A stretch of 64,000 bases of DNA. Source: SMYC01 sp965197495. Its GTDB lineage: Bacteria > Acidobacteriota > Vicinamibacteria > Marinacidobacterales > SMYC01. This document shows positions 56,532-64,000 of this stretch, piece by piece; the stretch's first letter is position 1, and every line of letters begins with the position of its first letter. Under the pieces are notes generated by a model. That model saw only the letters and a program-made list of their open reading frames with translations, was not told where the DNA came from and did no database searches. The translations under genes were made by a program, and so were the position numbers. The DNA lies in contig OZ240210.1 in assembly GCA_965197495.1 (NCBI GenBank), forward strand, positions 4,464,001 through 4,528,000, read 5' to 3'.

Positions 56532-58221
56532 TTGGCATACAGGGAGCACGGTATGTGGGAAGTTCTGGATGTTCTGAAACGGCACCATCGAGGGGAGAGC
56601 CAGCGAAGGATAGCTGTAGCCACCGGTCGGGGCCGGAAGACAATTCGCGCGTATATACGAGAGGCGAAGAAACTAGGCTGGTCGAAGGAGGTTCCACCGG
56701 ATGACGAGCTCGCGTCGCGGGTGGCGCAGCGATGCCAGCCGGGCCCGAGTTCGAGCGAGGCTTCTGCATCGGAAAAGGCGCTACGCGCCCATCATGATCG
56801 CATCCAGCAATGGGTGGAAGGCCCCGAGGGAGAGAGGGGCCTGAAGCTCACCAAGGTCCATGAGCTATTGACCCGCGAGGGAGTCGACGTTTCTTACAGC
56901 TCGGTGTATCGCTACGCGGTGGAGCAGTTCGGTTTGGCACGGTCCAGGCTGACACTGCGCCGAGCCGAGGTTTCACCGGGTGAGCTCGCCGAAGTGGATT
57001 TTGGTCAACTCGGCAAGATCTCGACCCGGAGTCGGATCGGAAGCGACTCGTCTGGGCGTTGCTCGTCACTCTCGGCTTCAGCCGCCACCAGTACGTTCAC
57101 GTCAACTTCTCTCAGAAGCCGGACGTTGTCATCGATGGACTGGAAGAGGCGTGGGAGTTTTTCGGAGGTGTGCCTGAGCGGGTCGTCGTCGACAACATGA
57201 AGACGGCGGTGGTGAAGGCGGACCGCTATGAGCCTAGTTTTCAGCGCACCATGGAGCAGTATGCAGAGCTCCGAGGCTTTGTCATCGACCCGGCAGTCGT
57301 ACGCCAACCGAAGGGCAAGCCGATCGTCGAGAGAGGGGTGCCGTACGTTCGAGAGAGCTTTTTCCACGGTGAGCAGTGGCTCGACCTGGCTCACGTCCAG
57401 CGGGAAGCTCGACGTTGGTGTCTGGAAGTCGCGGGCCGGCGTATTCACGGGACCACCCAAAACGCCCTCTCGTCGTCTTCGAAGAGGTCGAGCCTGCTTG
57501 CCTTCGGCCCGTGAACGGGCCTCGATTCGATACGCCTCAGTGGGCCGAGCCGTCCGTTCATGACGACCACCACGTGAAGTTCCTCAAGGCCCTGTACTCG
57601 GTTCCCACGGTCTACGTGGGAAAGCAGGTCACGGTACGAGGCGATAAAGCGCTCGTACGCATCTACTACAAAGGCGAGCTCATCAAAACCCACCCTAGAA
57701 AACCAGCCGGAGGAAGAGCGACCGACTACACAGACTACCCCCCAGACCTCGAGGCCTACGCCAGGCGCGACCCGGAGCGTATGGTGCGCCAAGCCAAGAA
57801 ACTCGGCAACAACATCGGCCGTTTCATGAGTCTGCTCCTCAGCGGCGTCTTTCCATGGGCCAAGCTCCGACAGGCTCAGAAGCTCATGCGCTTGGCCGAC
57901 AAGTACGGCCATGCTCGCGTGGAAACCGCTTGCCAGCGAGCCCTGGGCTTCGATCTCATCAATGTCCAAAGGGTGGAGCGCATTCTCAAGAATACCGTCG
58001 CGCCGTCGGACGACCCACCACAAACAGGAGAGCTGGTCTCGATGCCCTTGAGATTCCTTCGCCCCAACGAAAGTTTCTCTCATGAACCGAAACGAAAGGA
58101 GAATCCAGATGGAAATCAAAAACTCACTGAAAACGATTCTGAAGAGGCTCAAGCTCTCGGGGATCCTTGCGACGCTGCCGGAGAGGATCGCCTACGCTCA
58201 AAAGGCAAAACTACCGAGTGA
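56532..58221 (+). pseudogene. istA: IS21 istA, copy 2 (two single-base deletions)
   Basis: Same TTG start and ribosome site as copy 1. One A is missing near 57022 (gatctcgaccc versus gatctacgaccc), shifting the frame just after the first catalytic Asp, and one more A is missing from a run near 57461 (cccaaaacg versus cccaaaaacg). Between these the catalytic Asp and Glu region lies in another frame (57059-57514). The C-terminal part returns to the original frame. Not functional unless the deletions are assembly errors. Confidence 0.88.
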
Positions 58222-58882
58222 AGACCTCCTGGAACTTATCCTGCAGGACGAAGTGGACCGACGCGACCAAGTCAATCTGCAACAGCGTCTCAAACGCGCC
58301 TCCTTCACCGAGGAGCAAACCTTCGAGAATTTCGACTGGGATGCCCCGGTGGGCTTCGATCGCCATCGCGTTCGCGACCTCTTCTCGCTCAGTTTTATCG
58401 AGGCCAAGCAAGACGTTCTCTTCATGGGAAGCGTGGGCGTCGGCAAAACCTTCCTCGCTTCCGCTCTCGGCCATGCAGCCTGCCGGGCCGGATACGACGT
58501 GCTCTTCATCCGCGCCGATCAGATGTTCCTCGAGCTCAAGCAGTCTCGTGCCGACTACTCTCACGAAAAGGCGCTCAGACGCTTTCTCGCCCCCGACCTG
58601 CTCATCCTCGACGACTTCGCTCTGCGTCGGCTCGATACCACACAGTCCAACGACATCTACGAAGTCGTCATCGAGCGCCACCGCCGTTCGTCCACGATCC
58701 TCACCTCAAATCGACACGTCGACGAGTGGATTCCTTTGTTCGATGACCCGATTCTTGCCCAGAGCGCTCTTGACCGTTTGTCCCACAACGCTTACCAAGT
58801 CCAGATCGAAGGCGAAAGCTACAGGAAGGGACAACGTCCCGACCTCTTGGCCTCGAAACTCGAAAATGTCCACCAAACCTGA
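58109..58882 (+). CDS. istB: IS21 helper ATPase IstB, copy 2
   Basis: 257 residues, start ATG 58109 behind GAAAGGAGAATCC. Walker A GSVGVGKTFLASALGH, Walker B LLILDDFAL. It is nearly identical to copy 1; the Ser after the Walker A box is the more usual residue, so this may be the original form. The gene is intact, but its partner istA here is broken. Confidence 0.92.
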   Translation: MEIKNSLKTILKRLKLSGILATLPERIAYAQKAKLPSEDLLELILQDEVDRRDQVNLQQRLKRASFTEEQTFENFDWDAPVGFDRHRVRDLFSLSFIEAKQDVLFMGSVGVGKTFLASALGHAACRAGYDVLFIRADQMFLELKQSRADYSHEKALRRFLAPDLLILDDFALRRLDTTQSNDIYEVVIERHRRSSTILTSNRHVDEWIPLFDDPILAQSALDRLSHNAYQVQIEGESYRKGQRPDLLASKLENVHQT

Positions 58883-59016
58883 AAAGGAGTGAATCTTACG
58901 AATCCAACCACCGAAGCGCGAACACAAGCTCCACCATCGCCCGACAACAGCCTCCCGTGGACCGGCCCATACCTGCGGTACCCCCCTCGGCGCCGACATC
59001 CGGGTTGTCGCCGGAA

Positions 59017-59177
59017 CCCCTGCCGCATCGCGGCCGGCGGGATCTCCAGTCGCCCTACGGGCTCCTTCCGATCCCGCCGAGGTCTCTCTCTCTATCAACG
59101 TACTCATGCATGTTCCTCCTCCACCCTCTACACTAATTTTCAAAGGCCCAAGTGTCTCAAGGATGTTGGTACACAGG
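59017..59177 (-). repeat. Fossil IS3 left end inside the IS21 tail (copy 2)
   Basis: Same 161-bp inverted IS3 left-end relic as at 4889-5049. Here it lies only about 430 bp from the left end of the complete IS3 (59609), in opposite orientation, which gives the region an inverted repeat able to recombine. Confidence 0.75.
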
Positions 59178-59679
59178 AGCGACGACAGAGATCTGTTACA
59201 GATCCGAGGAAGTTGTGGTATTGATTCTCGGGTAGGCCTTTGACCCCGGGGGCATGTTTATGAAAAAGGTGGGGTCATGATTCTGAAAAATGACAGTTGG
59301 GATGGACGAGATCAGCTACCGTAAACGCCACAAGTACTTAACAGTGGTAATAGACCATCTCAGCGGCCGGGTCGTCTGGGCGGGAAAGGAGCGCAAGGCC
59401 AAGACGCTGCTGCGGTTTTTCCGCAAGCTCGGACCACAAAGAGCCGCGGAGCTCGAAGCGGTCAGCATGGACATGTGGGAGCCGTACATAACTGTCGTCG
59501 GCAAAAAGGCTCCTCAGGCACGGGTGATCTTTGACCGCTTCCACATCGTCAAGCATCTGAACGAGGCCGTGGATAAGACCCGGCGCGAGCTGGTGCGCGA
59601 GCTCAAAGCCCTCTGTGCCAACATCGCTGAGACACTTCGCCCCTTGAAATTAGTGTAGAGGGCGGAGGAGGATCAATGC

Positions 59680-60147
59680 ATGAGTATGTTGATTGAGAGA
59701 GAGACCTCGGCGGGATCGGAGGGAGCCCGTAGGGCGACTGGAGATCCCGCCGGCCGCGATGCGGCGGGGGTCCCGGATCCCGAAGTGAGCGAGCAAGCGA
59801 AGCGTCGACGCTTTACCGCGGAGTACAAGCTGCGGATAGTGCGTGAGGCCGATGCCTGCAAGGGTGACGGTGACGTTGCTGCTCTTCTGCGTCGAGAGGG
59901 CCTGTACTCGTCGCATTTATCGAGTTGGCGCCGCCAACGTGACGAGGTCGCCAAAGCGGGGTTGGCGTCGAGAAAGCGAGGCCGGAAGGCAAAGGCCGAG
60001 GATCCACGGGTCAAGGAGCTCGAGCGCGAGAACGCCCGGCTCCAACGTCGCCTGGCTCGGGTGGAGACGATGTTGGAGACCCAAAAAAAAACCTCCGAAT
60101 TACTGGGGGTCCCCCTGAATCCACTCGACAGCTACGAGAACGACTGA
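59680..60147 (+). CDS. IS3 OrfA (DNA-binding protein)
   Basis: 155 residues from ATG 59680, behind GGAGGAGGA. The first ~35 residues (IERETSAGSEGARRATGDPA) are an unusual leader. The IS3-type helix-turn-helix follows (KRRRFTAEYKLRIVREADACKG...LRREGLYSSHLSSWRRQRD), then a basic stretch and a leucine-zipper-like coiled coil (VKELERENARLQRRLARVETMLE). It binds the IS ends and pairs with OrfB. The stop TGA overlaps the OrfB ATG (TGATG). The poly-A run near 60087 (eight A) could serve programmed frameshifting into orfB; no fusion product can be proven. Confidence 0.88.
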   Translation: MSMLIERETSAGSEGARRATGDPAGRDAAGVPDPEVSEQAKRRRFTAEYKLRIVREADACKGDGDVAALLRREGLYSSHLSSWRRQRDEVAKAGLASRKRGRKAKAEDPRVKELERENARLQRRLARVETMLETQKKTSELLGVPLNPLDSYEND

Positions 60148-61286
60148 TGGTGGCGGCCGAGGAGCTGGCGGGGCAGATTGGGCAGACGACGGAAGCCTGC
60201 GAGGCTCTGGGTGTGGCTCGTTCCACGCTGTATCGCAGGCGCCAGGTGACGCCCGAACCGAAGCGGCGTCCTCGGCCGCACCGAGCCCTCGACGAGACTG
60301 AGCGCGAGGAAGTCCTCGGGGCCTCGCACTGTGAGCGGTTCGTCGACAAGGCGCCCGCCCAGGTGTGGGCCACGCTTCTGGACGAGGGAACCTACCTCTG
60401 CTCGATTCGCACGATGTATCGGATTTTGGAGGAGCACGGCGAGGTCCGAGAGCGCCGGAACCAACGGCGCCATCCGAACTACACGAAGCCGGAGCTGCTG
60501 GCCGAAGCGCCCAACCAGGTTTGGTCGTGGGATATTACGAAGCTTCGTGGCCCCGTCAAGTGGACCTACTACTACCTCTACGTCATCCTCGACATCTTCT
60601 CCCGCTACGTGGTTGGCTGGATGCTGGCTCACCGAGAAAGTGCGGCGCTCGCGCAACGCCTCATCGCCGAGAGCTGTCGCAAGCAGGACATTGAACCCGA
60701 CCAGCTCACCCTTCACGCGGACCGTGGCAGCTCGATGAGAAGCAAGCCCGTGGCTCTGCTCCTGGCTGACCTCGGAGTTACCAAGACCCACTCCAGACCT
60801 TATGTCTCGAACGACAATCCCTACTCCGAGTCCCAGTTCAAGACGATGAAGTACTGTCCTCAGTTTCCGAGCCGTTTTGGTTCCGCCGAAGACGGCCGGC
60901 TGTTCTGCGGCGGTTTCTTCGACTACTACAACTACAACTACGAGCACCGGCACTCAGGAATCGGCTTCATGACGCCGGCCGACGTTCACTATGGTCGCGC
61001 CGAACAGCTCACCACCGCTCGGCGCCAGATCCTTCTCGAAGCTCATCGGACTCATCCCGAACGCTTCGTTCGCGGAACGCCACAACCTCCCGTTTTGCCT
61101 CCTCAGGCTTGGATCAACCCGCCGACGGAGAAAACGACGCTCCTTAATGCCGCACAAGCCACTCTCGCGGCGGCGTCCATACCTGGGGTACCCCCTTTTT
61201 CTGCTCCACGAAACGAGATCTCGATCGATGCAGATGTGGACCGCACCGGCGCCACGAGCCTCCCGACGCTAATCGAGGCTCACTAA
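60147..61286 (+). CDS. IS3 OrfB transposase (DDE)
   Basis: 379 residues. It has an N-terminal helix-turn-helix (TTEACEALGVARSTLYRRR), the HTH_21-like region (RTMYRILEEHGEVRERR), then the retroviral-integrase core: first Asp in QVWSWDITKLRGP, second Asp in LTLHADRGSSM and the Glu in NDNPYSESQFKTMK. The C-terminal ~60 residues are Pro/Ala-rich (PPQAWINPPTEKTTLLNAAQ). It is intact, unlike the fragments at 12305-13227, and is likely able to act with OrfA. Confidence 0.92.
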   Translation: MVAAEELAGQIGQTTEACEALGVARSTLYRRRQVTPEPKRRPRPHRALDETEREEVLGASHCERFVDKAPAQVWATLLDEGTYLCSIRTMYRILEEHGEVRERRNQRRHPNYTKPELLAEAPNQVWSWDITKLRGPVKWTYYYLYVILDIFSRYVVGWMLAHRESAALAQRLIAESCRKQDIEPDQLTLHADRGSSMRSKPVALLLADLGVTKTHSRPYVSNDNPYSESQFKTMKYCPQFPSRFGSAEDGRLFCGGFFDYYNYNYEHRHSGIGFMTPADVHYGRAEQLTTARRQILLEAHRTHPERFVRGTPQPPVLPPQAWINPPTEKTTLLNAAQATLAAASIPGVPPFSAPRNEISIDADVDRTGATSLPTLIEAH

Positions 61287-61873
61287 ATGCAGCTCGCGAG
61301 TGTCTCAAAGTTGTTGACACGTACCGAAGGGACTGCCCGACGCAACCTCAAGAACACCAAGTTTCCCCTTCTCAAGGCCAAACACAACCGCAGCGCGAAA
61401 GACAAACGGGTGCTCCGCGAGCAGGTGCGAGCTAATCGTCGCCTCTACCGCGCCATGCTTCTGCGCGACGACTTCATGGACCTCTACACCTACAAAACCG
61501 AGACATGGGCCAAGAAGTTTCTCCGAGGATGGCTGCGGCGCGCTATGAGCTCGAGGATAGAGCCCGTCAAACGCGCGGCGAAGATGATCCGCAGCCACTT
61601 CGATGGCGTCATCGCGTGGGTCACGTGGAGACTCAGCAACGGCCGACTCGAAGGAATGAACAACAAAATCCGGCTGCTGAGCCACCGCAGCTTTGGACTC
61701 CACTCTGCCGAAGCTCTCATCAGTCTCGTCTACCTAAACTGTGGCGGTCTCACCCTCGAGAGGATCCACTGAAATGGCAGGAGAGGCACATTAATCTGAA
61801 GTTCCTTGCTGAAAAAACCAAGATCCGGTGTTGATCCAATAAGATAGATGGAATCAATGGTGCTGGCTTCTGT

Positions 61874-63865
61874 CTACACGGTGATACCTTTGAGCAAGTC
61901 GTAGGCTCTCTGCTGTTTCGAGTCCGGAGTTGTCGTGACATCGAAGGTGGGCTCGTCGGGTCCGGCTTCCGGTCGCCGACATTTGTTTCGGACGATGTTG
62001 CTGAGAAGGCGCAGCAGCGTGCGGAAGCTGGAAGCTGGTCTCCCATCGTCAAGCTTCTTGGTGTGTATCTTGCGCAGGGCTGCGTCGGAGCGTTGCGCCG
62101 GAGCGACGGGGTCACGCTCGGCCTTCGCCTGCTGCTCCTCGTCAGAGAATACTAGCGGGCGCCAAACCTCCATCATGTGCCACAGGACGTAGTAGGCCAG
62201 CATGCACAAGAAGATGTGCGCCCGGACTCGGTTTTCGCGCCGGTGACGAATCGGCCGCACCTTTAGGTCCATGCTCTTGAAGGAACGAAACGCCCTCTCG
62301 ACCTGGGTCAGCAACTTGTAGCTGCGCACTGTGTCGTCGGTTTTCATCCGCTGCTCAGCAAGACTGGTGCGGATCACGTAGATGCCGTCAAGGGCAGCTT
62401 CCGTAGTGACCTTTGTGTCGTCGATTTCGAAGCTAAAGCGGTCGTCGCGAATGTCCAGCTTGAAGTGCTTGCCGACTTTGTACTTGTTGAGAACTTTGCC
62501 TACCCGCACACCGATTTTATCTTTACCATGCAGCTGGCCTCGCCCGATCCGTTGGCGAATCCGTTCCAACTGCTTAACGATCGTCCCCATGTGTCGCTTC
62601 CACCGCTGGAGCCGTTTGTTGGCGAGCTCAGAGTTGCCGTTGGCGAGGCGCGAGGCGTCGGCAGCCATCGTTGTCTCGTCTAGCTCGAAGTCGAAACCGT
62701 CGTCACGGATGTCGAGCCTATAGTACTTGCCGACCTTGTACTTGTTGAGGAGCTTTTTCACCGTAGCACGGATGTCCTCCTTGCCGTGCAAACGGCGCCG
62801 CTCGACCATCCGACAAACCTTCTCCAGCTCCTTGCAGGTTGCTTCGAGCAGAGCACGACGCTTGTGACGCCGCCTCTCGGCCAGCTCCGGATTGCGGCAA
62901 GCGACCAGCCTCTCGTTGGGGAAATCCGGGTGCGTCAACTCAAACAGGTTCCGCCTGTCGAATAGCCCCATCTGGATCACCCCATCGTTAATGAGCTTGC
63001 GAATCGGTTCGGGACGCAGAGCGGTAATCCAGTCGATACCGTCCATCTCCCGTAACTCGTCGATCTGGGTCTGGGTGATCATTCCGCGGTCGCCCACCAT
63101 CACAAACTGCTCGATGCCGAACCGCTCTTGCGCATTTTCTACCTGAGGCAACAGCGTTTTGGGATCGCCCGTGTTGCCCTCAAAGACAGATACCGACACG
63201 GGGATGCCGCGTTCGTTGGTCAGCAGGCCGTAGTTGACCTGCAGCTTGCCTTTCTTGCCGTCACGGTTGTATCCGAGCCTGGCCAGCGGACAACTCACCC
63301 CCTCGAAGTAGCTTGAGGTTAGGTCATAGAGCGCGAGGCCGTCGTTTTGGAGATGGCGCGCCGCGAGTTTTTTTTCGATGACCTCCTGGCGTTTGAGAAC
63401 CCAGTCCATGGCGGCATAGAGATCGTCTTCGCGGGCATCGCTCACCCCCAGGATTTCGGGCAGTGTGGTTGTGTGCCACCACAGGCTAGTCGCCAGCTTC
63501 GACTGCGGTTCGAGGATCCGGGCGACTACCATGGCCACGACCAAATCCCGCTCTGGTGAGTGTCGAGAGCCAACGAGCTTTTCGAAACCGAGCTGTCTCA
63601 TGGCACTGAGCACCGCGTCGACGTGGCCATGGTGCCGGGAGCCGTTCTCGACGATTTCGAAGGCGTCTTCGAGCGAAACGAGCTTTTGCCCCTTGAGTAT
63701 GCGTCGGATGGCATCGACCTGCTCGCTCGGCAGTTTGGACAGGTTGGCAAGTGTGCGCTTGCGCGGTTTCTTGCTCTTGGCATCCCGATAGGACTCACGG
63801 AGCAAAACGGCGGGTTTGGAGTTGCGGTTGGGCACGATATCGATATGCATGGCTACTATATACAC
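61874..63865 (-). CDS. IS1634-family transposase, copy C (intact, with internal duplication)
   Basis: 663 residues, longer than the roughly 560 implied by the relative at 534. The start is ATG 63865 or ATG 63850 (MHIDIVPNRNSKPAVLLRES). Catalytic residues: LYDLTSSYFEG (Asp), FVMVGDRGMI (Asp), LLTQVERAFRSFK (Glu). The extra length is an 86-residue tandem repeat: GKEDIRATVKKLLNKYKVGK then YYRLDIRDDGFDFEL, repeated as GKDKIGVRVGKVLNKYKVGK then HFKLDIRDDRFSFEI. Copy B has it as well, so it was inherited through transposition. It lies 86 bases after the ISL3 end. Terminal repeats were not identified. The 135 bases to the right of it are AT-rich and empty. Confidence 0.9.
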   Translation of the reverse strand: MYIVAMHIDIVPNRNSKPAVLLRESYRDAKSKKPRKRTLANLSKLPSEQVDAIRRILKGQKLVSLEDAFEIVENGSRHHGHVDAVLSAMRQLGFEKLVGSRHSPERDLVVAMVVARILEPQSKLATSLWWHTTTLPEILGVSDAREDDLYAAMDWVLKRQEVIEKKLAARHLQNDGLALYDLTSSYFEGVSCPLARLGYNRDGKKGKLQVNYGLLTNERGIPVSVSVFEGNTGDPKTLLPQVENAQERFGIEQFVMVGDRGMITQTQIDELREMDGIDWITALRPEPIRKLINDGVIQMGLFDRRNLFELTHPDFPNERLVACRNPELAERRRHKRRALLEATCKELEKVCRMVERRRLHGKEDIRATVKKLLNKYKVGKYYRLDIRDDGFDFELDETTMAADASRLANGNSELANKRLQRWKRHMGTIVKQLERIRQRIGRGQLHGKDKIGVRVGKVLNKYKVGKHFKLDIRDDRFSFEIDDTKVTTEAALDGIYVIRTSLAEQRMKTDDTVRSYKLLTQVERAFRSFKSMDLKVRPIRHRRENRVRAHIFLCMLAYYVLWHMMEVWRPLVFSDEEQQAKAERDPVAPAQRSDAALRKIHTKKLDDGRPASSFRTLLRLLSNIVRNKCRRPEAGPDEPTFDVTTTPDSKQQRAYDLLKGITV

Positions 63866-64000
63866 TATATAGGCATATATAACAACAACAAATACAATAA
63901 AACATGGCTACTAATTGCAGGCAAAAATCACACCTCTAGCGCTGTAACTCCATGCGACTAAAGGTACTTTACCGAAGCGTGGGAGGGCTTACTGGGCAGA

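Larger units (their letters stand above)
56339..59295 (+). mobile_element. IS21-family element, copy 2, inside ISL3
   Basis: 2,957 bp, two bases shorter than copy 1 because of two single-base deletions in istA. Same ends (TGTGATTTGTCAGG ... CTGAAAAATGACA). Flanks read GTGATTGG on the left and GTTGGGATGG on the right, against GTGATTGGGATGG in ISL3 copy 1, so the duplication is 4-5 bp around TTGG. The right-end repeat has the canonical GGGGTCATG here, whereas copy 1 has GGGGTCGTG. Confidence 0.92.
59609..61326 (+). mobile_element. IS3-family element, complete, inside ISL3 copy 2
   Basis: 1,718 bp. The ends pair as imperfect inverted repeats (left CTGTGCCAACATCGCTGAGACACT; right, inverted, ACGTGTCAACAACTTTGAGA-CACT). 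The uninterrupted sequence in ISL3 copy 1 (GAGCTCAAAGGGACTGCC, about 44366) shows a 3-bp duplication AAG. It carries orfA and orfB in the usual overlapping order. Broken fragments of the same IS are at 12305-13570, and its left end is fossilised in both IS21 copies. Confidence 0.9.
55869..61771 (+). pseudogene. ISL3 transposase, copy 2, split by IS21 and IS3
   Basis: Three pieces of one gene: 55869-56338 (MRVTTLVNKL to LDGLRVIG, with the zinc finger CGICGRK...CRRCGVV), 59296-59608 (GMDEISYRKRHKYLTVVIDH through FHIVKHLNEAVDKTRRELVRELK) and 61330-61771 (TARRNLKNTKFPLL to LTLERIH). The pieces differ from copy 1 at only a few positions. Both insertions fall between conserved motifs and left the flanking frame otherwise open. 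Confidence 0.9.
55488..61787 (+). mobile_element. ISL3-family element, copy 2, 5'-deleted, carrying IS21 and IS3
   Basis: It matches ISL3 copy 1 from 41115 on; the first 103 bp with the left repeat are missing at the junction with the amidase gene, so no target duplication can be found. The right end GGAGAGGC at 61787 is intact. Taking out the IS21 and the IS3 leaves 1,617 bp, against 1,616 bp for the same part of copy 1 without its own inserts, so the nesting is fully accounted for. It cannot move by itself. Confidence 0.92.

Overview
The window looks like a chromosomal piece of an IS-loaded, GC-rich bacterium, most likely an Acidobacteriota member. This is inferred from the gene families together: a TonB receptor with an N-terminal carboxypeptidase-regulatory domain, Asp-box sortilin/VPS10-like 'glycosyl hydrolases', a GWxTD protein, a Ser/Thr kinase with a TolB/FlgO-like output domain, a CRTAC1/ASPIC FG-GAP protein, DUF819 permeases and Tat-exported amidases. 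There is no rRNA, tRNA or single-copy marker to prove it. I saw no tRNA, rRNA or CRISPR array.

Layout. 534-5227: an inactivated IS1634-type transposase split by a complete IS21 (2209-5167, TSD CCCCAC). 5306-13570: a mosaic of debris made of a 2.09-kb duplicated piece of the sortilin-like gene fused to an IS256 transposase fragment, a decayed TonB receptor, a 43-bp ISL3 end, a truncated IS1634 and an IS3 whose two halves face each other. 13527-22130: a truncated kinase, an alpha/beta-hydrolase relic, the complete sortilin-like gene (15833-19021), DUF819 and CRTAC1. 22148-36365: the healthiest stretch, with an aminotransferase, a double amidohydrolase, a TonB receptor, a hydantoinase / hydrolase / GWxTD operon and an M20-fold protein / hydrolase operon. 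36470-40975: gene fragments plus a class I/II aminotransferase. 41012-44831: an ISL3 element (8-bp TSD AGATAATT) carrying an IS200 and an IS1380. 44962-55487: a second sortilin-like lipoprotein, a symporter relic, two near-duplicate Tat amidases around a beta-lactamase-fold hydrolase, and a third amidase cut off by a second ISL3. 55488-61787: that ISL3, containing an IS21 and an IS3. 61874-63865: an intact IS1634 transposase.

How the genes may work together (inference): the intact genes look like an envelope system for taking up and breaking down peptides, amides or cyclic ureides. TonB receptors would import; exported amidohydrolases, hydantoinase, amidases and serine hydrolases would cleave C-N bonds; aminotransferases would process the products. 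Three promoter-proximal regions (before CRTAC1, the double amidohydrolase and the TonB receptor) share a gap-free 34-bp motif, GCTTAT-N7-GAAG-N6-CAATTGGACT, which is the best candidate here for an undescribed regulon signal.

Nearly every broken gene is a relic of a family that also has an intact member in the window, so the locus seems to have been repeatedly duplicated and then eroded, with IS copies as the probable recombination sites. Because the two ISL3 copies, and the IS elements inside them, serve as each other's empty sites, exact element ends and nesting order can be read directly.
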